64,000 bases of DNA from Streptomyces durocortorensis. GTDB lineage: Bacteria; Actinomycetota; Actinomycetes; Streptomycetales; Streptomycetaceae. Below, piece after piece: positions 34,271-42,872 of the stretch (its first letter is position 1; the number at the start of each line of letters is the position of its first letter). Made by a program: the position numbers and the translations under genes. The notes under the pieces were generated by a model that searched no databases, was not told the origin of the DNA, and saw only the letters and a program-made list of their open reading frames with translations. The stretch is taken from assembly GCF_031760065.1 (NCBI RefSeq), contig NZ_CP134500.1, forward strand, positions 6,634,001 to 6,698,000, in the 5' to 3' direction.

Positions 34271-35194
34271 TCAGCCCACCAGGTCCGCCGCCGCCCGTGC
34301 GCACCCCCAGGCCACGGTCACACCCGCGCCGCCGTGCCCGTAGTTGTGGACCAGCAGGCCGCCACCCCGCAGCGCCTCCGCCTCGATCCGGACCCCCGCC
34401 TCCCGCACCGGGCGCAGGCCCACCCGGTGGCCCAGCACCCGGGCCCCGGCAATCTCCGGGCGGACCCGGGCACACCGCGCCACGATCTCCCGGGCGGTCT
34501 CCGGGTCAGGCTCCGTGCGCGGATCGTCCGCCTGGGCCGTGCCGCCCAGCACCAGCCGACCCGGCTGCGGGAAGAAGTACGTCGTCGCGGCGGACGCCGG
34601 ATCCGCCCGGGTGAACCACTCCTCGACGCCCGGGTTCTCCACGAGGACCAGCTGCCCGCGCACCGGTGACACTCCGGCGTCCGGCACCAGCTCGCGCGCC
34701 CCCAGCCCCGTGCAGTTCACGACCACCGAGCCCAGCGCCGCCGCCTCCTCGAACCCCGACACCGCCCGCCGCTCCACCGCACCGCCCGCCGCCACCAGCC
34801 GCCGTTCCAGCCACGCCAGGTGTACCGGCATGTCCAGCAGCGGCAGTGTCACCCGCAACCCCTCGGGCACCTCCACAGCGTCCTTCAGCTCCGCGGCCCA
34901 GGTCCCCAGGGCCGCGAACCGCTCACCGCTGTGCAGCCCCCGCATCCGCCGTACGCCGGTCTCCTCCGGTACGGCGGCCAGCTCCTCGTACACCGCCAGC
35001 GTTTCCAGCGACCAGCCGCCGACCCGCTCCGCAGGCTCGATCCGGTACGGCCACCACAGCGCCCCCGCTACGGCCGAGGTCGTCGCCCCGGCCGGATCAC
35101 GCGACCAGAGGCGCACCCGCAGGCCGCGCTCGGCCAGCGTCACAGCGGTGGTGAGCCCGACGACTCCGCCGCCCACCACGATCGCATCCGTCAC
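34271..35194 (-). CDS. D-amino-acid oxidase (FAD-dependent)
   Basis: A 307-residue DAAO. FAD binding is by AIVVGGGVVGLTTAVTLAERG (in parts: VVGGGVVGLTTAVTLAERG). Other conserved blocks are GALWWPYR, VVNCTGLGARELVPD, PVRGQLVLVE and the C-terminal LVHNYGHGGAGVTVAWGCA that closes over FAD. The reaction is oxidative deamination of D-amino acids to keto acids with H2O2. The start is the GTG at 35194, with AGGAG 9 nt upstream; an in-frame GTG 9 nt earlier overlaps that ribosome-binding site. Divergent from the ABC-F gene. No peroxisome-like targeting is expected; the enzyme is cytoplasmic. Confidence 0.93.
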   Translation of the reverse strand: MTDAIVVGGGVVGLTTAVTLAERGLRVRLWSRDPAGATTSAVAGALWWPYRIEPAERVGGWSLETLAVYEELAAVPEETGVRRMRGLHSGERFAALGTWAAELKDAVEVPEGLRVTLPLLDMPVHLAWLERRLVAAGGAVERRAVSGFEEAAALGSVVVNCTGLGARELVPDAGVSPVRGQLVLVENPGVEEWFTRADPASAATTYFFPQPGRLVLGGTAQADDPRTEPDPETAREIVARCARVRPEIAGARVLGHRVGLRPVREAGVRIEAEALRGGGLLVHNYGHGGAGVTVAWGCARAAADLVG

Positions 35195-35304
35195 TGTGGT
35201 CACTCCTGTCCCTCAGCACGCGCCTGTCGCTGCCCGGACGCTAGCCGAAACCGCAAACCCGAGGCCAGAGGCACGGACCGACGGCGATTAGGATCGGCAC
35301 CCTG

Positions 35305-36942
35305 ATGACTGCCACCCTCGTCGCCAAGGACCTCGCCGCCGGACACGGCGACCGCACGCTCTTCGCCGGGCTCGACCTCGTCGTCGCCCCCGGTGACGTG
35401 ATCGGTCTCGTCGGAGTCAACGGCGCCGGTAAATCCTCCCTGCTCCGCCTGCTCGCCGGGCTCGACCGCCCCGAGGAGGGCGAGCTGCGGCTCTCCCCGC
35501 CCACCGCCACCGTCGGCCACCTCCCGCAGGAGCCCGAGCGCCGCGAGGGCGAGACGGTGGCCGAGTTCCTGGCCCGCCGTACCGGCGTCGCCGACGCTCA
35601 GCGCGCCATGGACGAGGCGACCGAGGCCCTGGTCGCGGGTGCTCCGGGCGCGGACGACGCGTACGCCGACTCCCTGGAGCGCTGGCTCGCCCTCGGCGGC
35701 GCCGACCTGGAGGAGCGGGCCGCGCAGGTCGCCGCCGAGCTGGGCCTGAGCGTCGGCCTCGACCGGCCCATGACCGCGCTCTCCGGTGGGCAGGCGGCCC
35801 GCGCGGGCCTCGCCTCCCTGCTCCTGTCCCGCTATGACGTCTTCCTGCTCGACGAGCCCACCAACGACCTCGACCTCGACGGTCTGGAGCGCCTGGAACG
35901 CTTCGTGTCCGGTCTGCGAGCGGGCACCGTCGTCATCAGCCACGACCGCGAGTTCCTGATGCGCACGGTCACCAAGGTGCTGGAGCTGGACCTCGCCCAG
36001 CAGCAGATCAACCTCTACGGCGGTGGCTACGCGGCCTACCTGGAGGAGCGGGAGACCGCCCGCCGTCACGCCCGCGAGGGCTACGAGGAGTACGCCGACA
36101 AGAAGGCCGCCCTCGAAGCGCGCGGTCACATGCAGCGCTCCTGGATGGACAAGGGCGTCAAGAACGCCCGCCGCAAGGCCACCGACGGCGACAAGCTCGG
36201 CCGCAACGCCCGCAGCGAGGCCAGCGAGAAGCAGGCCGCGAAGGCCCGGCAGACCCAGCGCATGATCGAGCGCCTCGACGTCGTCGAGGAGCCGCGCAAG
36301 GAGTGGGAGCTGCGGATGGAGATCGCCTCCGCCCCGCGCTCCGGATCGGTCGTCGCGACCCTGCGCGAGGCCCGTGTGGTGCGCGGCGACTTCGCCTTCG
36401 GCCCCGCATCGCTCCAGATCGACTGGGCGGACCGGGTCGCCATCACCGGCGCGAACGGCGCGGGCAAGTCCACCCTGCTCGCCGCCCTGTTGGAGCGGCT
36501 GCCCCTGGACTCCGGCCACGCCGCGCTCGGTTCGGGCGTCGTGGTCGGCGAGGTGGACCAGGCCCGCAAGCTGTTCCTCGGGGCGCAGACGCTGCTGGAG
36601 GCTTTCTGCGCCGCCGTGCCGGACACCGAACCGGCCGAAGTGCGCACGCTCCTCGCCAAGTTCGGCCTCCGCGCCGACCATGTGATGCGCCCCGCCACCA
36701 GCCTCTCCCCGGGCGAACGCACCCGGGCCGCGCTTGCCCTGCTCCAGGGCCGGGGCGTCAATCTGCTGGTGCTCGACGAGCCGACGAACCATCTGGACCT
36801 GCCCGCCATCGAGCAGTTGGAGGCGGCCCTGGAGACGTACACGGGCACGCTGCTGCTGGTCACGCACGACCGCCGGATGCTGGAAGCGGTCCGTACGACG
36901 CGCCGCATCGAGGTGGCGGGCGGTCAGGTCAAGGAAGTCTGA
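35305..36942 (+). CDS. ABC-F ATPase, housekeeping/ribosome-associated type
   Basis: A 545-residue tandem ABC protein without membrane helices. Walker A: GVNGAGKSS and GANGAGKST; Walker B: VFLLDEPTNDLD and LLVLDEPTNHLD; signatures ALSGGQ and SLSPGER. The interdomain linker (about residues 245-345) is highly basic and helical (GHMQRSWMDKGVKNARRKATDGDK; in parts KGVKNARRKA), typical of the P-site tRNA interaction motif that contacts the ribosome. The second signature is SPGE, degenerate relative to SGGQ. Together with the first ABC-F gene at 10.4-12.0 kb, the window has two diverged paralogues. A translation factor or drug-protection role is inferred. The ATG follows TAGGAT by 10 nt. Confidence 0.93.
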   Translation: MTATLVAKDLAAGHGDRTLFAGLDLVVAPGDVIGLVGVNGAGKSSLLRLLAGLDRPEEGELRLSPPTATVGHLPQEPERREGETVAEFLARRTGVADAQRAMDEATEALVAGAPGADDAYADSLERWLALGGADLEERAAQVAAELGLSVGLDRPMTALSGGQAARAGLASLLLSRYDVFLLDEPTNDLDLDGLERLERFVSGLRAGTVVISHDREFLMRTVTKVLELDLAQQQINLYGGGYAAYLEERETARRHAREGYEEYADKKAALEARGHMQRSWMDKGVKNARRKATDGDKLGRNARSEASEKQAAKARQTQRMIERLDVVEEPRKEWELRMEIASAPRSGSVVATLREARVVRGDFAFGPASLQIDWADRVAITGANGAGKSTLLAALLERLPLDSGHAALGSGVVVGEVDQARKLFLGAQTLLEAFCAAVPDTEPAEVRTLLAKFGLRADHVMRPATSLSPGERTRAALALLQGRGVNLLVLDEPTNHLDLPAIEQLEAALETYTGTLLLVTHDRRMLEAVRTTRRIEVAGGQVKEV

Positions 36943-36975
36943 GCCGAGTTACGGGGGCGCTGGGGCTGGGCCGCA

Positions 36976-37091
36976 CGCCCCCCGTAACGGCGGGGGGCGC
37001 ACGCAAGCCCGCGACGGTTGAGGTACGGGCGGGCCGCACGCAACCCCCGTAAGGGTTGAAGTGCGGGCGGGCCGCACGCCGCGGCCCGCCC
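36976..37091. terminator. Three consecutive hairpins between convergent ABC-F and tex genes
   Basis: Stem 1: CGCCCCCCG (36976-36984) and CGGGGGGCG (36991-36999), loop 6. Stem 2: CAACCC (37041-37046) and GGGTTG (37053-37058). Stem 3: GGGCGGGCCGC (37065-37075) and its exact inverse at 37081-37091, loop 5. Genes converge here (stops at 36942 and 37108), so a bidirectional termination region is expected. Confidence 0.7.
37016..37079. repeat. 26-bp direct repeat in the ABC-F/tex terminator region
   Basis: Copies at 37016-37041 and 37054-37079 match at 24 of 26 positions (start GGTTGA, end GGGCCGCACGC). A partial third GGGCCGCACGC copy is visible at 36968-36978. The repeats also contribute one arm each to the hairpins. 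Confidence 0.8.
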
Positions 37092-37107
37092 CACGAACCG
37101 CCGAGGT

Positions 37108-39555
37108 TCAGCGTCCCTGGCCGCGGCCCTGCTTCGGGTCGCCCAGCCCGGCCCGCCGCAGCGCGTCCGCCATCGCGCTGTTCGCCGGAGCCGGAGACGA
37201 CGCGCCCTGGCCCTGCCGGGACGTGCCGCCGCCACCGCCGCGCCGGTCCCGGCCACCACCCTGACGGCCCTGCCCGCCACCGGCCCCCTGGCCGCCCTGA
37301 CCCTGGCGCTGCTTCGGCGGCCGGCCGCCCCGCTCGCCGCGGCCCTGCTGCCCGCCGCCGGAACCGCCCGCGCCGGGCTCGTCGTCCAGCCGCAGCGTCA
37401 GCGAGATCCGCTTGCGCGGCACATCGACGTCCATGACCTTGACCTTCACGATGTCCCCGGGCTTCACGACATCGCGGGGGTCCTTCACGAAGGTCTTCGA
37501 CAGCGCCGAGACGTGCACCAGCCCGTCCTGGTGGACGCCGATGTCCACGAACGCGCCGAACGCCGCCACGTTCGTCACGACGCCCTCCAGCACCATGCCG
37601 GGCTCCAGGTCTCCGAGCTTCTCGACGCCCTCCTTGAACGTCGCCGTGCGGAAGGCGGGTCGCGGGTCGCGGCCCGGCTTCTCCAGCTCCTTGAGGATGT
37701 CCGTCACGGTGGGCAGGCCGAACATGTCGTCCACGAAGTCCGCCGCGCGCAGCGACCTCAGCGCCTCCGTGTTGCCGATCAGCGAGGCGACCTCGCCGCC
37801 CGCCGTCTTCCCCATCCGCCGCACCACCGGGTAGGCCTCGGGGTGCACGCTGGAGCCGTCCAGCGGATCGTCCCCGCCCCGGATCCGCAGGAAGCCCGCA
37901 CACTGCTCGTACGCCTTCGGGCCGAGCCGTGCCACGTCCTTGAGTGCCTTGCGGGACCGGAAGGGCCCGTTGGTGTCCCGGTGCGCGACGATGTTCTCGG
38001 CAAGCCCCGAGCTGATCCCCGAAACCCGCGAAAGCAGGGGTGCGGACGCGGTGTTGACGTCCACACCGACGCCGTTCACGCAGTCCTCGACGACCGCGTC
38101 CAGCGAACGCGACAGCTTCACCTCGGACAGGTCGTGCTGGTACTGGCCGACACCGATCGACTTCGGGTCGATCTTCACCAGCTCGGCCAGCGGGTCCTGG
38201 AGCCGCCGCGCGATCGAGACCGCGCCGCGCAACGACACGTCCATGTCGGGCAGTTCCTGCGAGGCGAAGGCGGAGGCGGAGTAGACCGATGCGCCCGCCT
38301 CCGAGACCATCACCTTGGTGAGCTTCAATTCCGGGTGCTTGTCGATCAGTTCACCGGCCAGCTTGTCCGTCTCGCGGGACGCCGTGCCGTTGCCGATGGC
38401 GATCAGGTCGACCGCGTGCTCCTTCGCGAGGTGCGCGAGCTTCGCCAGAGCCTGGTCCCACTTGTTCGCGGGGACGTGCGGGTGGATCACATCGGTGGCC
38501 ACCACCTTGCCGGTGGCGTCGACGACCGCGACCTTCACACCCGTGCGGAATCCGGGGTCGAGTCCCAGCGTGGCGCGCGTCCCGGCGGGGGCGGCGAGCA
38601 GCAGATCGCGCAGGTTCGAGGCGAAGACCCGTACCGCCTCGTCCTCCGCCGCCGTGCGCAGCCGCAGTCGCAGATCGATGCCGAGGTGCACCTGAATCCG
38701 GGTCCGCCACGCCCAACGCACCGTGTCGCCCAGCCACTTGTCACCGGGTCGGCCCCGGTCGGCCACCCCGAAGCGGCGGGCGATCATGTTCTCGTAGGCC
38801 GAGGGCCCCGGCCGCTCGGCGGCCTCCGGCTCCTCCGGCTCAAGGACCAGATCGAGCACGTTCTCCTTCTCGCCGCGCAGCAGCGCGAGCACCCGGTGCG
38901 AGGGCAGCGCGGTGAACGGCTCAGCGAAGTCGAAGTAGTCGGCGAACTTCGCACCCGCCTCCTCCTGGCCCTCGCGGACCTTCGCCGCCAACCGGCCCCG
39001 GGTCCACATGCGTTCCCGCAGTTCGCCGGTGAGGTCGGCGTCCTCGGAGAACCGCTCGGTGAGGATCGCCCGCGCGCCGTCCAGCGCGGCCCCGGCGTCC
39101 GCGACACCCTTCTCGCCGTCCACGAACGCGGCGGCCGCCGCGAGCGGATCGACCGACGGATCGCCGAGCAGTCCGTCCGCCAGCGGTTCGAGCCCGGCCT
39201 CCCGGGCGATCTGCGCCTTCGTCCGCCGCTTCGGCTTGAACGGCAGATAGATGTCCTCCAGGCGCGCCTTCGTCTCGGCGGCCCGGATGCTCGCCTCCAG
39301 CGCCGCGTCGAGCTTGCCCTGCTCGCGTACGGAATCGAGGATCGCCGTACGCCGGTCTTCCAGCTCCCGCAGATAGCGCAGCCGCTCCTCCAGCGTGCGC
39401 AGCTGCGCATCGTCGAGGGACTCGGTCGCCTCCTTGCGGTAGCGCGCGATGAACGGCACGGTCGACCCGCCGTCGAGCAGTTCGACCGCCGCCCTGACCT
39501 GTCGCTCCCGTACGCCGAGCTCCTCGGCGATCCTGCCTTCGATGGACGTCGTCAC
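37108..39555 (-). CDS. tex: Tex, S1-domain transcription accessory protein
   Basis: An 815-residue Tex (YqgF-like nuclease fold plus helix-hairpin-helix plus S1 RNA-binding domain). Landmarks: VPFIARYRKEATESLDDAQL near the N-terminus, the YqgF-like LGLDPGFRTGVKVAVVD, the helix-hairpin-helix NTASAPLLSRVSGISSGLAENIV (in part: NTASAPLLSRVSGISSGLA), and the S1 domain EGVVTNVAAFGAFVDIGVHQDGLVH (in part: VTNVAAFGAFVDIGVHQDGL). A C-terminal Gly/Gln/Arg-rich tail of ~85 residues follows and resembles an RGG-type RNA-binding extension. The start is the GTG at 39555, after GGGAAAA. Tex binds nucleic acids and RNA polymerase-associated complexes in many bacteria. Confidence 0.94.
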   Translation of the reverse strand: MTTSIEGRIAEELGVRERQVRAAVELLDGGSTVPFIARYRKEATESLDDAQLRTLEERLRYLRELEDRRTAILDSVREQGKLDAALEASIRAAETKARLEDIYLPFKPKRRTKAQIAREAGLEPLADGLLGDPSVDPLAAAAAFVDGEKGVADAGAALDGARAILTERFSEDADLTGELRERMWTRGRLAAKVREGQEEAGAKFADYFDFAEPFTALPSHRVLALLRGEKENVLDLVLEPEEPEAAERPGPSAYENMIARRFGVADRGRPGDKWLGDTVRWAWRTRIQVHLGIDLRLRLRTAAEDEAVRVFASNLRDLLLAAPAGTRATLGLDPGFRTGVKVAVVDATGKVVATDVIHPHVPANKWDQALAKLAHLAKEHAVDLIAIGNGTASRETDKLAGELIDKHPELKLTKVMVSEAGASVYSASAFASQELPDMDVSLRGAVSIARRLQDPLAELVKIDPKSIGVGQYQHDLSEVKLSRSLDAVVEDCVNGVGVDVNTASAPLLSRVSGISSGLAENIVAHRDTNGPFRSRKALKDVARLGPKAYEQCAGFLRIRGGDDPLDGSSVHPEAYPVVRRMGKTAGGEVASLIGNTEALRSLRAADFVDDMFGLPTVTDILKELEKPGRDPRPAFRTATFKEGVEKLGDLEPGMVLEGVVTNVAAFGAFVDIGVHQDGLVHVSALSKTFVKDPRDVVKPGDIVKVKVMDVDVPRKRISLTLRLDDEPGAGGSGGGQQGRGERGGRPPKQRQGQGGQGAGGGQGRQGGGRDRRGGGGGTSRQGQGASSPAPANSAMADALRRAGLGDPKQGRGQGR

Positions 39556-39757
39556 GGTTTTCCCGACTCGCCTTCTCGTACTGGCTGTGCTGGCCGTGCT
39601 CGCGATGCGATGAGCACGTTCTTGCTTGCCGGGGTGCATCCCCCGGCCTGCATTGTGCCGGGTGGCCGGGGGCCGTGTCGCGCGACCTCGGGCAACACGC
39701 CCGGGGGCCCCGGCACCGTGTGCGAGGGTCCCGGGCCGTGCCAGGGGGTGTCGTGGG

Positions 39758-40627
39758 TCAGTCCCGGCCGGTCGCCGAGGCCGGGAAGGCGCCCGCCGCG
39801 GCCGCCGTGAACAGGAATCCGCGCCCCAGTTCGGTGAGCCGCTCCACGCCGTCGGCGCCCAGGTGCTCGTACGGGGCGGTGTCCATCCGGTCCGTCGTCT
39901 CCTCGACCTCCGCGCGCAGCGCCGTGCCCGCCTCGGTCAGCGCGAGGTCGTCGCCTCCGTCGAGCAGCCCCCGCTCCCGCAGCCGGTCCGAGGCCGCGTC
40001 CCAGTCGCTGCGGCGCCAGCCCCGGGAGGCCAGAATCCAGCGGGGCGCCATGCCCTTGCCGGTCGCCGTGTGGCTGACGAGCGATTCGAGGGGGTCCAGT
40101 CCGGCGGCGAGCAGTGCCGCGAGGTGGGCGTCGCCGCGGTGCTCGCGCAGCAGGGTCGCCGCGTGCCAGAACGCCAGGTGCGGTTCCTCAGGCACCGGCA
40201 GCTCCGCGTGCGCGGCGTAAAGCGGGCGGGCGTGCGGGGTGCAGGCCTCGGTGGCGCGCAGGGCGAGCCGGGCCGCCTCGGCCATCTCGTCGGAGGCGAC
40301 GGCCTCCTCGCCGAGCAGCCGCCGCAGCGTCGAGTCCGCCGCCCGGAGCCGGGCCCCGAGCACCCGCTCGGGCGGGGCGGTCTCCCAGACGGCGGGCACA
40401 TGGCGGGCCACGAGAGCGGGGTTGAAGTTGTAGAACGTGGCGGTGACGGTGCCCGCCCCCACAGCGCCGAGCGCGGCGGCCCGGGTCGCGAAGTAGGCGG
40501 CGCTCGGGTCCTCGATGCCGATCTTCCCGAGCTCCGCTCCGAGGTCGGGGGAGAAGAAGATGCACGAATGCAGCGGGTTGACGGCGTTGTGGCAGCGGCG
40601 TCCCGCGCGAGCCGGAAGAGTGGTCAT
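39758..40627 (-). CDS. SCO6745-family protein (SalK-like)
   Basis: A 289-residue protein of the actinobacterial SCO6745 family. Typical segments are NAVNPLHSCIFFSPDLGAEL near the start, YFATRAAALGAVGAGTVTATFYNF (in parts: TRAAALGAVGAGTVTATFYN), and the winged-helix-like GWRRSDWDAASDRLRERGLL followed by LTEAGTALR near the end. The N-terminal part probably forms a ligand-binding helical fold and the C-terminal part resembles a MarR/PadR DNA-binding wing, but no activity is established. A GTAACG/TAACGT hexamer just before the start and no Shine-Dalgarno suggest a leaderless transcript. Synteny with S. coelicolor SCO6745 supports the call. Confidence 0.85.
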   Translation of the reverse strand: MTTLPARAGRRCHNAVNPLHSCIFFSPDLGAELGKIGIEDPSAAYFATRAAALGAVGAGTVTATFYNFNPALVARHVPAVWETAPPERVLGARLRAADSTLRRLLGEEAVASDEMAEAARLALRATEACTPHARPLYAAHAELPVPEEPHLAFWHAATLLREHRGDAHLAALLAAGLDPLESLVSHTATGKGMAPRWILASRGWRRSDWDAASDRLRERGLLDGGDDLALTEAGTALRAEVEETTDRMDTAPYEHLGADGVERLTELGRGFLFTAAAAGAFPASATGRD

Positions 40628-40747
40628 GCCCGCACGTTACCGACTGGTCGGTACGCCAGGGAACCCGGGGGAGGCGTCAAGATGTCGGAGCTGCCCGCGA
40701 CGGCAGGCCGCGCGCTTTCGGCCTCTCCTGCGTCCCGCGGCACCGCC

Positions 40748-41512
40748 TCACCCGGTGGGTTTCGCGGTGTAGGTGAACCGTGGCGCGCGCCGCTCCAGGA
40801 ACGCGGCGACGCCCTCGCCGGTGTCGCCGCTGCCGCGCGCCTCACCGGCCCAGTACGCGTCCCGGTCGGTCCGGCCCGCGGCGAACTCCTTCGCCGCGGC
40901 CTGCGTCAGCTGAGACCGGGACGCCAGCACCCGTACGTACTCCTCGACCCGCTTGTCCAGGCCGCCCGGCGGCAGCACCTCGTCGACCAGCCCGGTGCGC
41001 AGAGCCCGTTCCGTGCCGATCAGCTCGCCGGAGAACAGCAGGTGCTTGGCCGTGGCGGGGCCGACGAGGGAGACCAGCCGCCGGGTGGAGGAGGAGGCGT
41101 AGACGATGCCCAGCTTGGCCGGGGTGATCCCGAAGGAGGCGCCCTCCTCCGCGAACCGCAGATCGCAGGCGGCCGCGAGCTGGCTGCCGCCGCCCACGCA
41201 GTACCCGCGCACCGCCGCCAGCGTCGGCCGGGGGAATGCGGCGAGTGCCTCCTCGGCCGCCACCGCCAGCCCCCGGGCCTCGTCCGCGCTCTCCCGGAGC
41301 GTGGAGATGTCCGCCCCGGCGCAGAAGGTGTCCCCGGCCCCGGTCAGCACCAGCACCCGGACCGCCGGGTCGGCCGCCAGCCGCTCCAGCAGCTCCGGCA
41401 GGCTCCGCCACATCGCCGCGGTCATCGCGTTGCGCTTGGCGGGATGGGTGATCACCAGGGTGGCGACCCCGTGCTCTACGGACGGGATCAGGCGGGGTTC
41501 CGTACGGTCCAT
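40748..41512 (-). CDS. Enoyl-CoA hydratase/isomerase family protein
   Basis: A 254-residue crotonase-fold protein. The oxyanion-hole segments are GAGDTFCAGADISTLRE and RGYCVGGGSQLAAACDLRF, and residue GITPAKLGIVY follows. The usual catalytic Glu pair of enoyl-CoA hydratases is only partly apparent (E in the CDLRFAEEGASF region), so a related reaction such as isomerisation or hydrolysis is possible. The start is the ATG at 41512, 7 nt after a TAGCAT hexamer (leaderless). It is divergent from the HdeD-like gene and not adjacent to the main beta-oxidation operon. Confidence 0.88.
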   Translation of the reverse strand: MDRTEPRLIPSVEHGVATLVITHPAKRNAMTAAMWRSLPELLERLAADPAVRVLVLTGAGDTFCAGADISTLRESADEARGLAVAAEEALAAFPRPTLAAVRGYCVGGGSQLAAACDLRFAEEGASFGITPAKLGIVYASSSTRRLVSLVGPATAKHLLFSGELIGTERALRTGLVDEVLPPGGLDKRVEEYVRVLASRSQLTQAAAKEFAAGRTDRDAYWAGEARGSGDTGEGVAAFLERRAPRFTYTAKPTG

Positions 41513-41592
41513 GCGCCGGATGCTATCCGTACGGTTCGAACCTATGATCAAGAAGGGGTCGCGAAGCGGACACGCACCGTAAGGAGCCGTCG

Positions 41593-42216
41593 ATGAACGG
41601 ACCCACCACCGAGGGCAGGAAGCTCACCCGCAGTTTCGGCTGGCTCGCGCTGCTCGGCGCACTGCTGGTCATCGCGGGCATCATCGGCCTGATCTACACC
41701 GGTTTCGCCACCCTCACCTCGATGCTGCTCTTCGGCTGGCTGCTGCTCGTCGGCGGTCTGGTCGGGCTGCTGCACGCGATCGAGTCGCGTGGCACGAACT
41801 ACTTCTGGCTGGGCGTCGTGGTCGCGGCCCTCAACATCGCCGCGGGTGTCGTCGTCATCAAGCACCCCGAGGGCACGGCCGAGGCGCTGACCATGTTCGC
41901 CGCCCTGCTCTTCCTGACCGGCGGGGTCTTCCGGCTGGTCGGCAGCGTCGTGGTGCGCGGCCCCCAGATGGGGTGGACGCTGTTCCAGGGCGCCTTCGGG
42001 ATGCTGCTGGGCCTGCTGGTGCTGTTCGACTGGCCGCACAGCAGTCTGTATGTCCTGGGCTTCTTCTTCTCGCTGGCCCTGCTCTTCGACGGGCTCGGCC
42101 TGATCGCCATCGGCATCGGCGGCCGACGCATCGTCAGCCTGGTATCGGAGCGGCTGGATGAAAGTGCCCCGGTCCCGGACGAGCCGAGCAAGGCACCAGA
42201 AGAAGAACAGAAGTAG
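41593..42216 (+). CDS. HdeD-family (DUF308) membrane protein
   Basis: A 207-residue integral membrane protein with six helices arranged as three pairs, matching the DUF308/HdeD duplication pattern (GWLALLGALLVIAGIIGLIY, SMLLFGWLLLVGGLVGLLHA, NIAAGVVVIKHPEGTAEALT). The C-terminal ~35 residues are hydrophilic and acidic. HdeD confers acid resistance in enteric bacteria; here the function is unknown. The ATG at 41593 follows AAGGAG at 41581-41586. Divergent from the enoyl-CoA hydratase gene. Confidence 0.88.
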   Translation: MNGPTTEGRKLTRSFGWLALLGALLVIAGIIGLIYTGFATLTSMLLFGWLLLVGGLVGLLHAIESRGTNYFWLGVVVAALNIAAGVVVIKHPEGTAEALTMFAALLFLTGGVFRLVGSVVVRGPQMGWTLFQGAFGMLLGLLVLFDWPHSSLYVLGFFFSLALLFDGLGLIAIGIGGRRIVSLVSERLDESAPVPDEPSKAPEEEQK

Positions 42217-42362
42217 TCCGCCGACCGGCAAGGGCGTGCGACTTTGGTCGAATAGCGCCGATACCTGGCTACTTCCGATCAGTGGCACGGTGCGGACCAA
42301 GCCGTTCCCAACACTCTTTACTCGACGGTCAGTGCAGTGCGAGTGAGAGCTGGTGCCGGACG

Positions 42363-42818
42363 ATGGAGAGCCTCGGGAGTGTCCCCGCCGACCCCGTGTC
42401 GTACGAGGGGGTGTGGCGCTTCACCGCCCCCGCCGTGGACGCCTCCGTCCCCCGCGCCCGGCACGCCGTACGCGATCTCCTCGGCCGTCAGGGCGTGCCG
42501 ATCGAGGACGACATCCTCCAGGGGCTGCTGCTGATCGTCTCGGAGCTCGTCACCAACGCCGTCAAACACGCGGCGCTGCTCTCGCCCGAGCTGGCCGTCG
42601 AGGTGGCCATCGCCGCCGACTGGGTCAGAGTGTCGGTCGAGGACAACCACCCCTACCGCCCGACCGCCCTGGAGACCGACTACGCCCAGACCGGCGGCCG
42701 GGGGCTGCTGCTGGTCAAGGTCGTCACCGCGGAGGCCGGCGGCACGTGCGACGTCGAGCACACGGCGAGCGGCGGGAAGATCATCTGGGCGGCGCTGCCG
42801 TTGAAGACGCAGCTCTGA
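42363..42818 (+). CDS. Anti-sigma-factor-type ATP-binding protein (RsbW/SpoIIAB-like)
   Basis: A 151-residue HATPase_c protein. The N-box is LIVSELVTNAVKHAALLS, the G1 box VSVEDNHPYRP and the G2 box GGRGLLLVKVV, as in the RsbW-type serine kinases that bind sigma factors or anti-sigma antagonists. Streptomyces carries dozens of such short proteins, mostly without a linked sigma gene, as here. The start is the ATG at 42363, with weak ribosome-binding sequence upstream. It is probably monocistronic, with a short divergent gap to nothing on the left and the idi gene on the other strand to its right. Confidence 0.88.
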   Translation: MESLGSVPADPVSYEGVWRFTAPAVDASVPRARHAVRDLLGRQGVPIEDDILQGLLLIVSELVTNAVKHAALLSPELAVEVAIAADWVRVSVEDNHPYRPTALETDYAQTGGRGLLLVKVVTAEAGGTCDVEHTASGGKIIWAALPLKTQL

Positions 42819-42872
42819 CCGCCCGTACGCGGCCCGGCTGGGGCTGACCCGCCCGCCGAGCGCCCGCCGCGT

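Noticed and set aside
35305..36942. Possible ABC transporter in the second ABC-F gene
   Set aside because: Two ATPase domains but no membrane segments or permease partner; features match ABC-F.
37513..39810. 765-codon plus-strand ORF antisense to tex
   Set aside because: Tex has full conserved domains; the opposite frame is a shadow.
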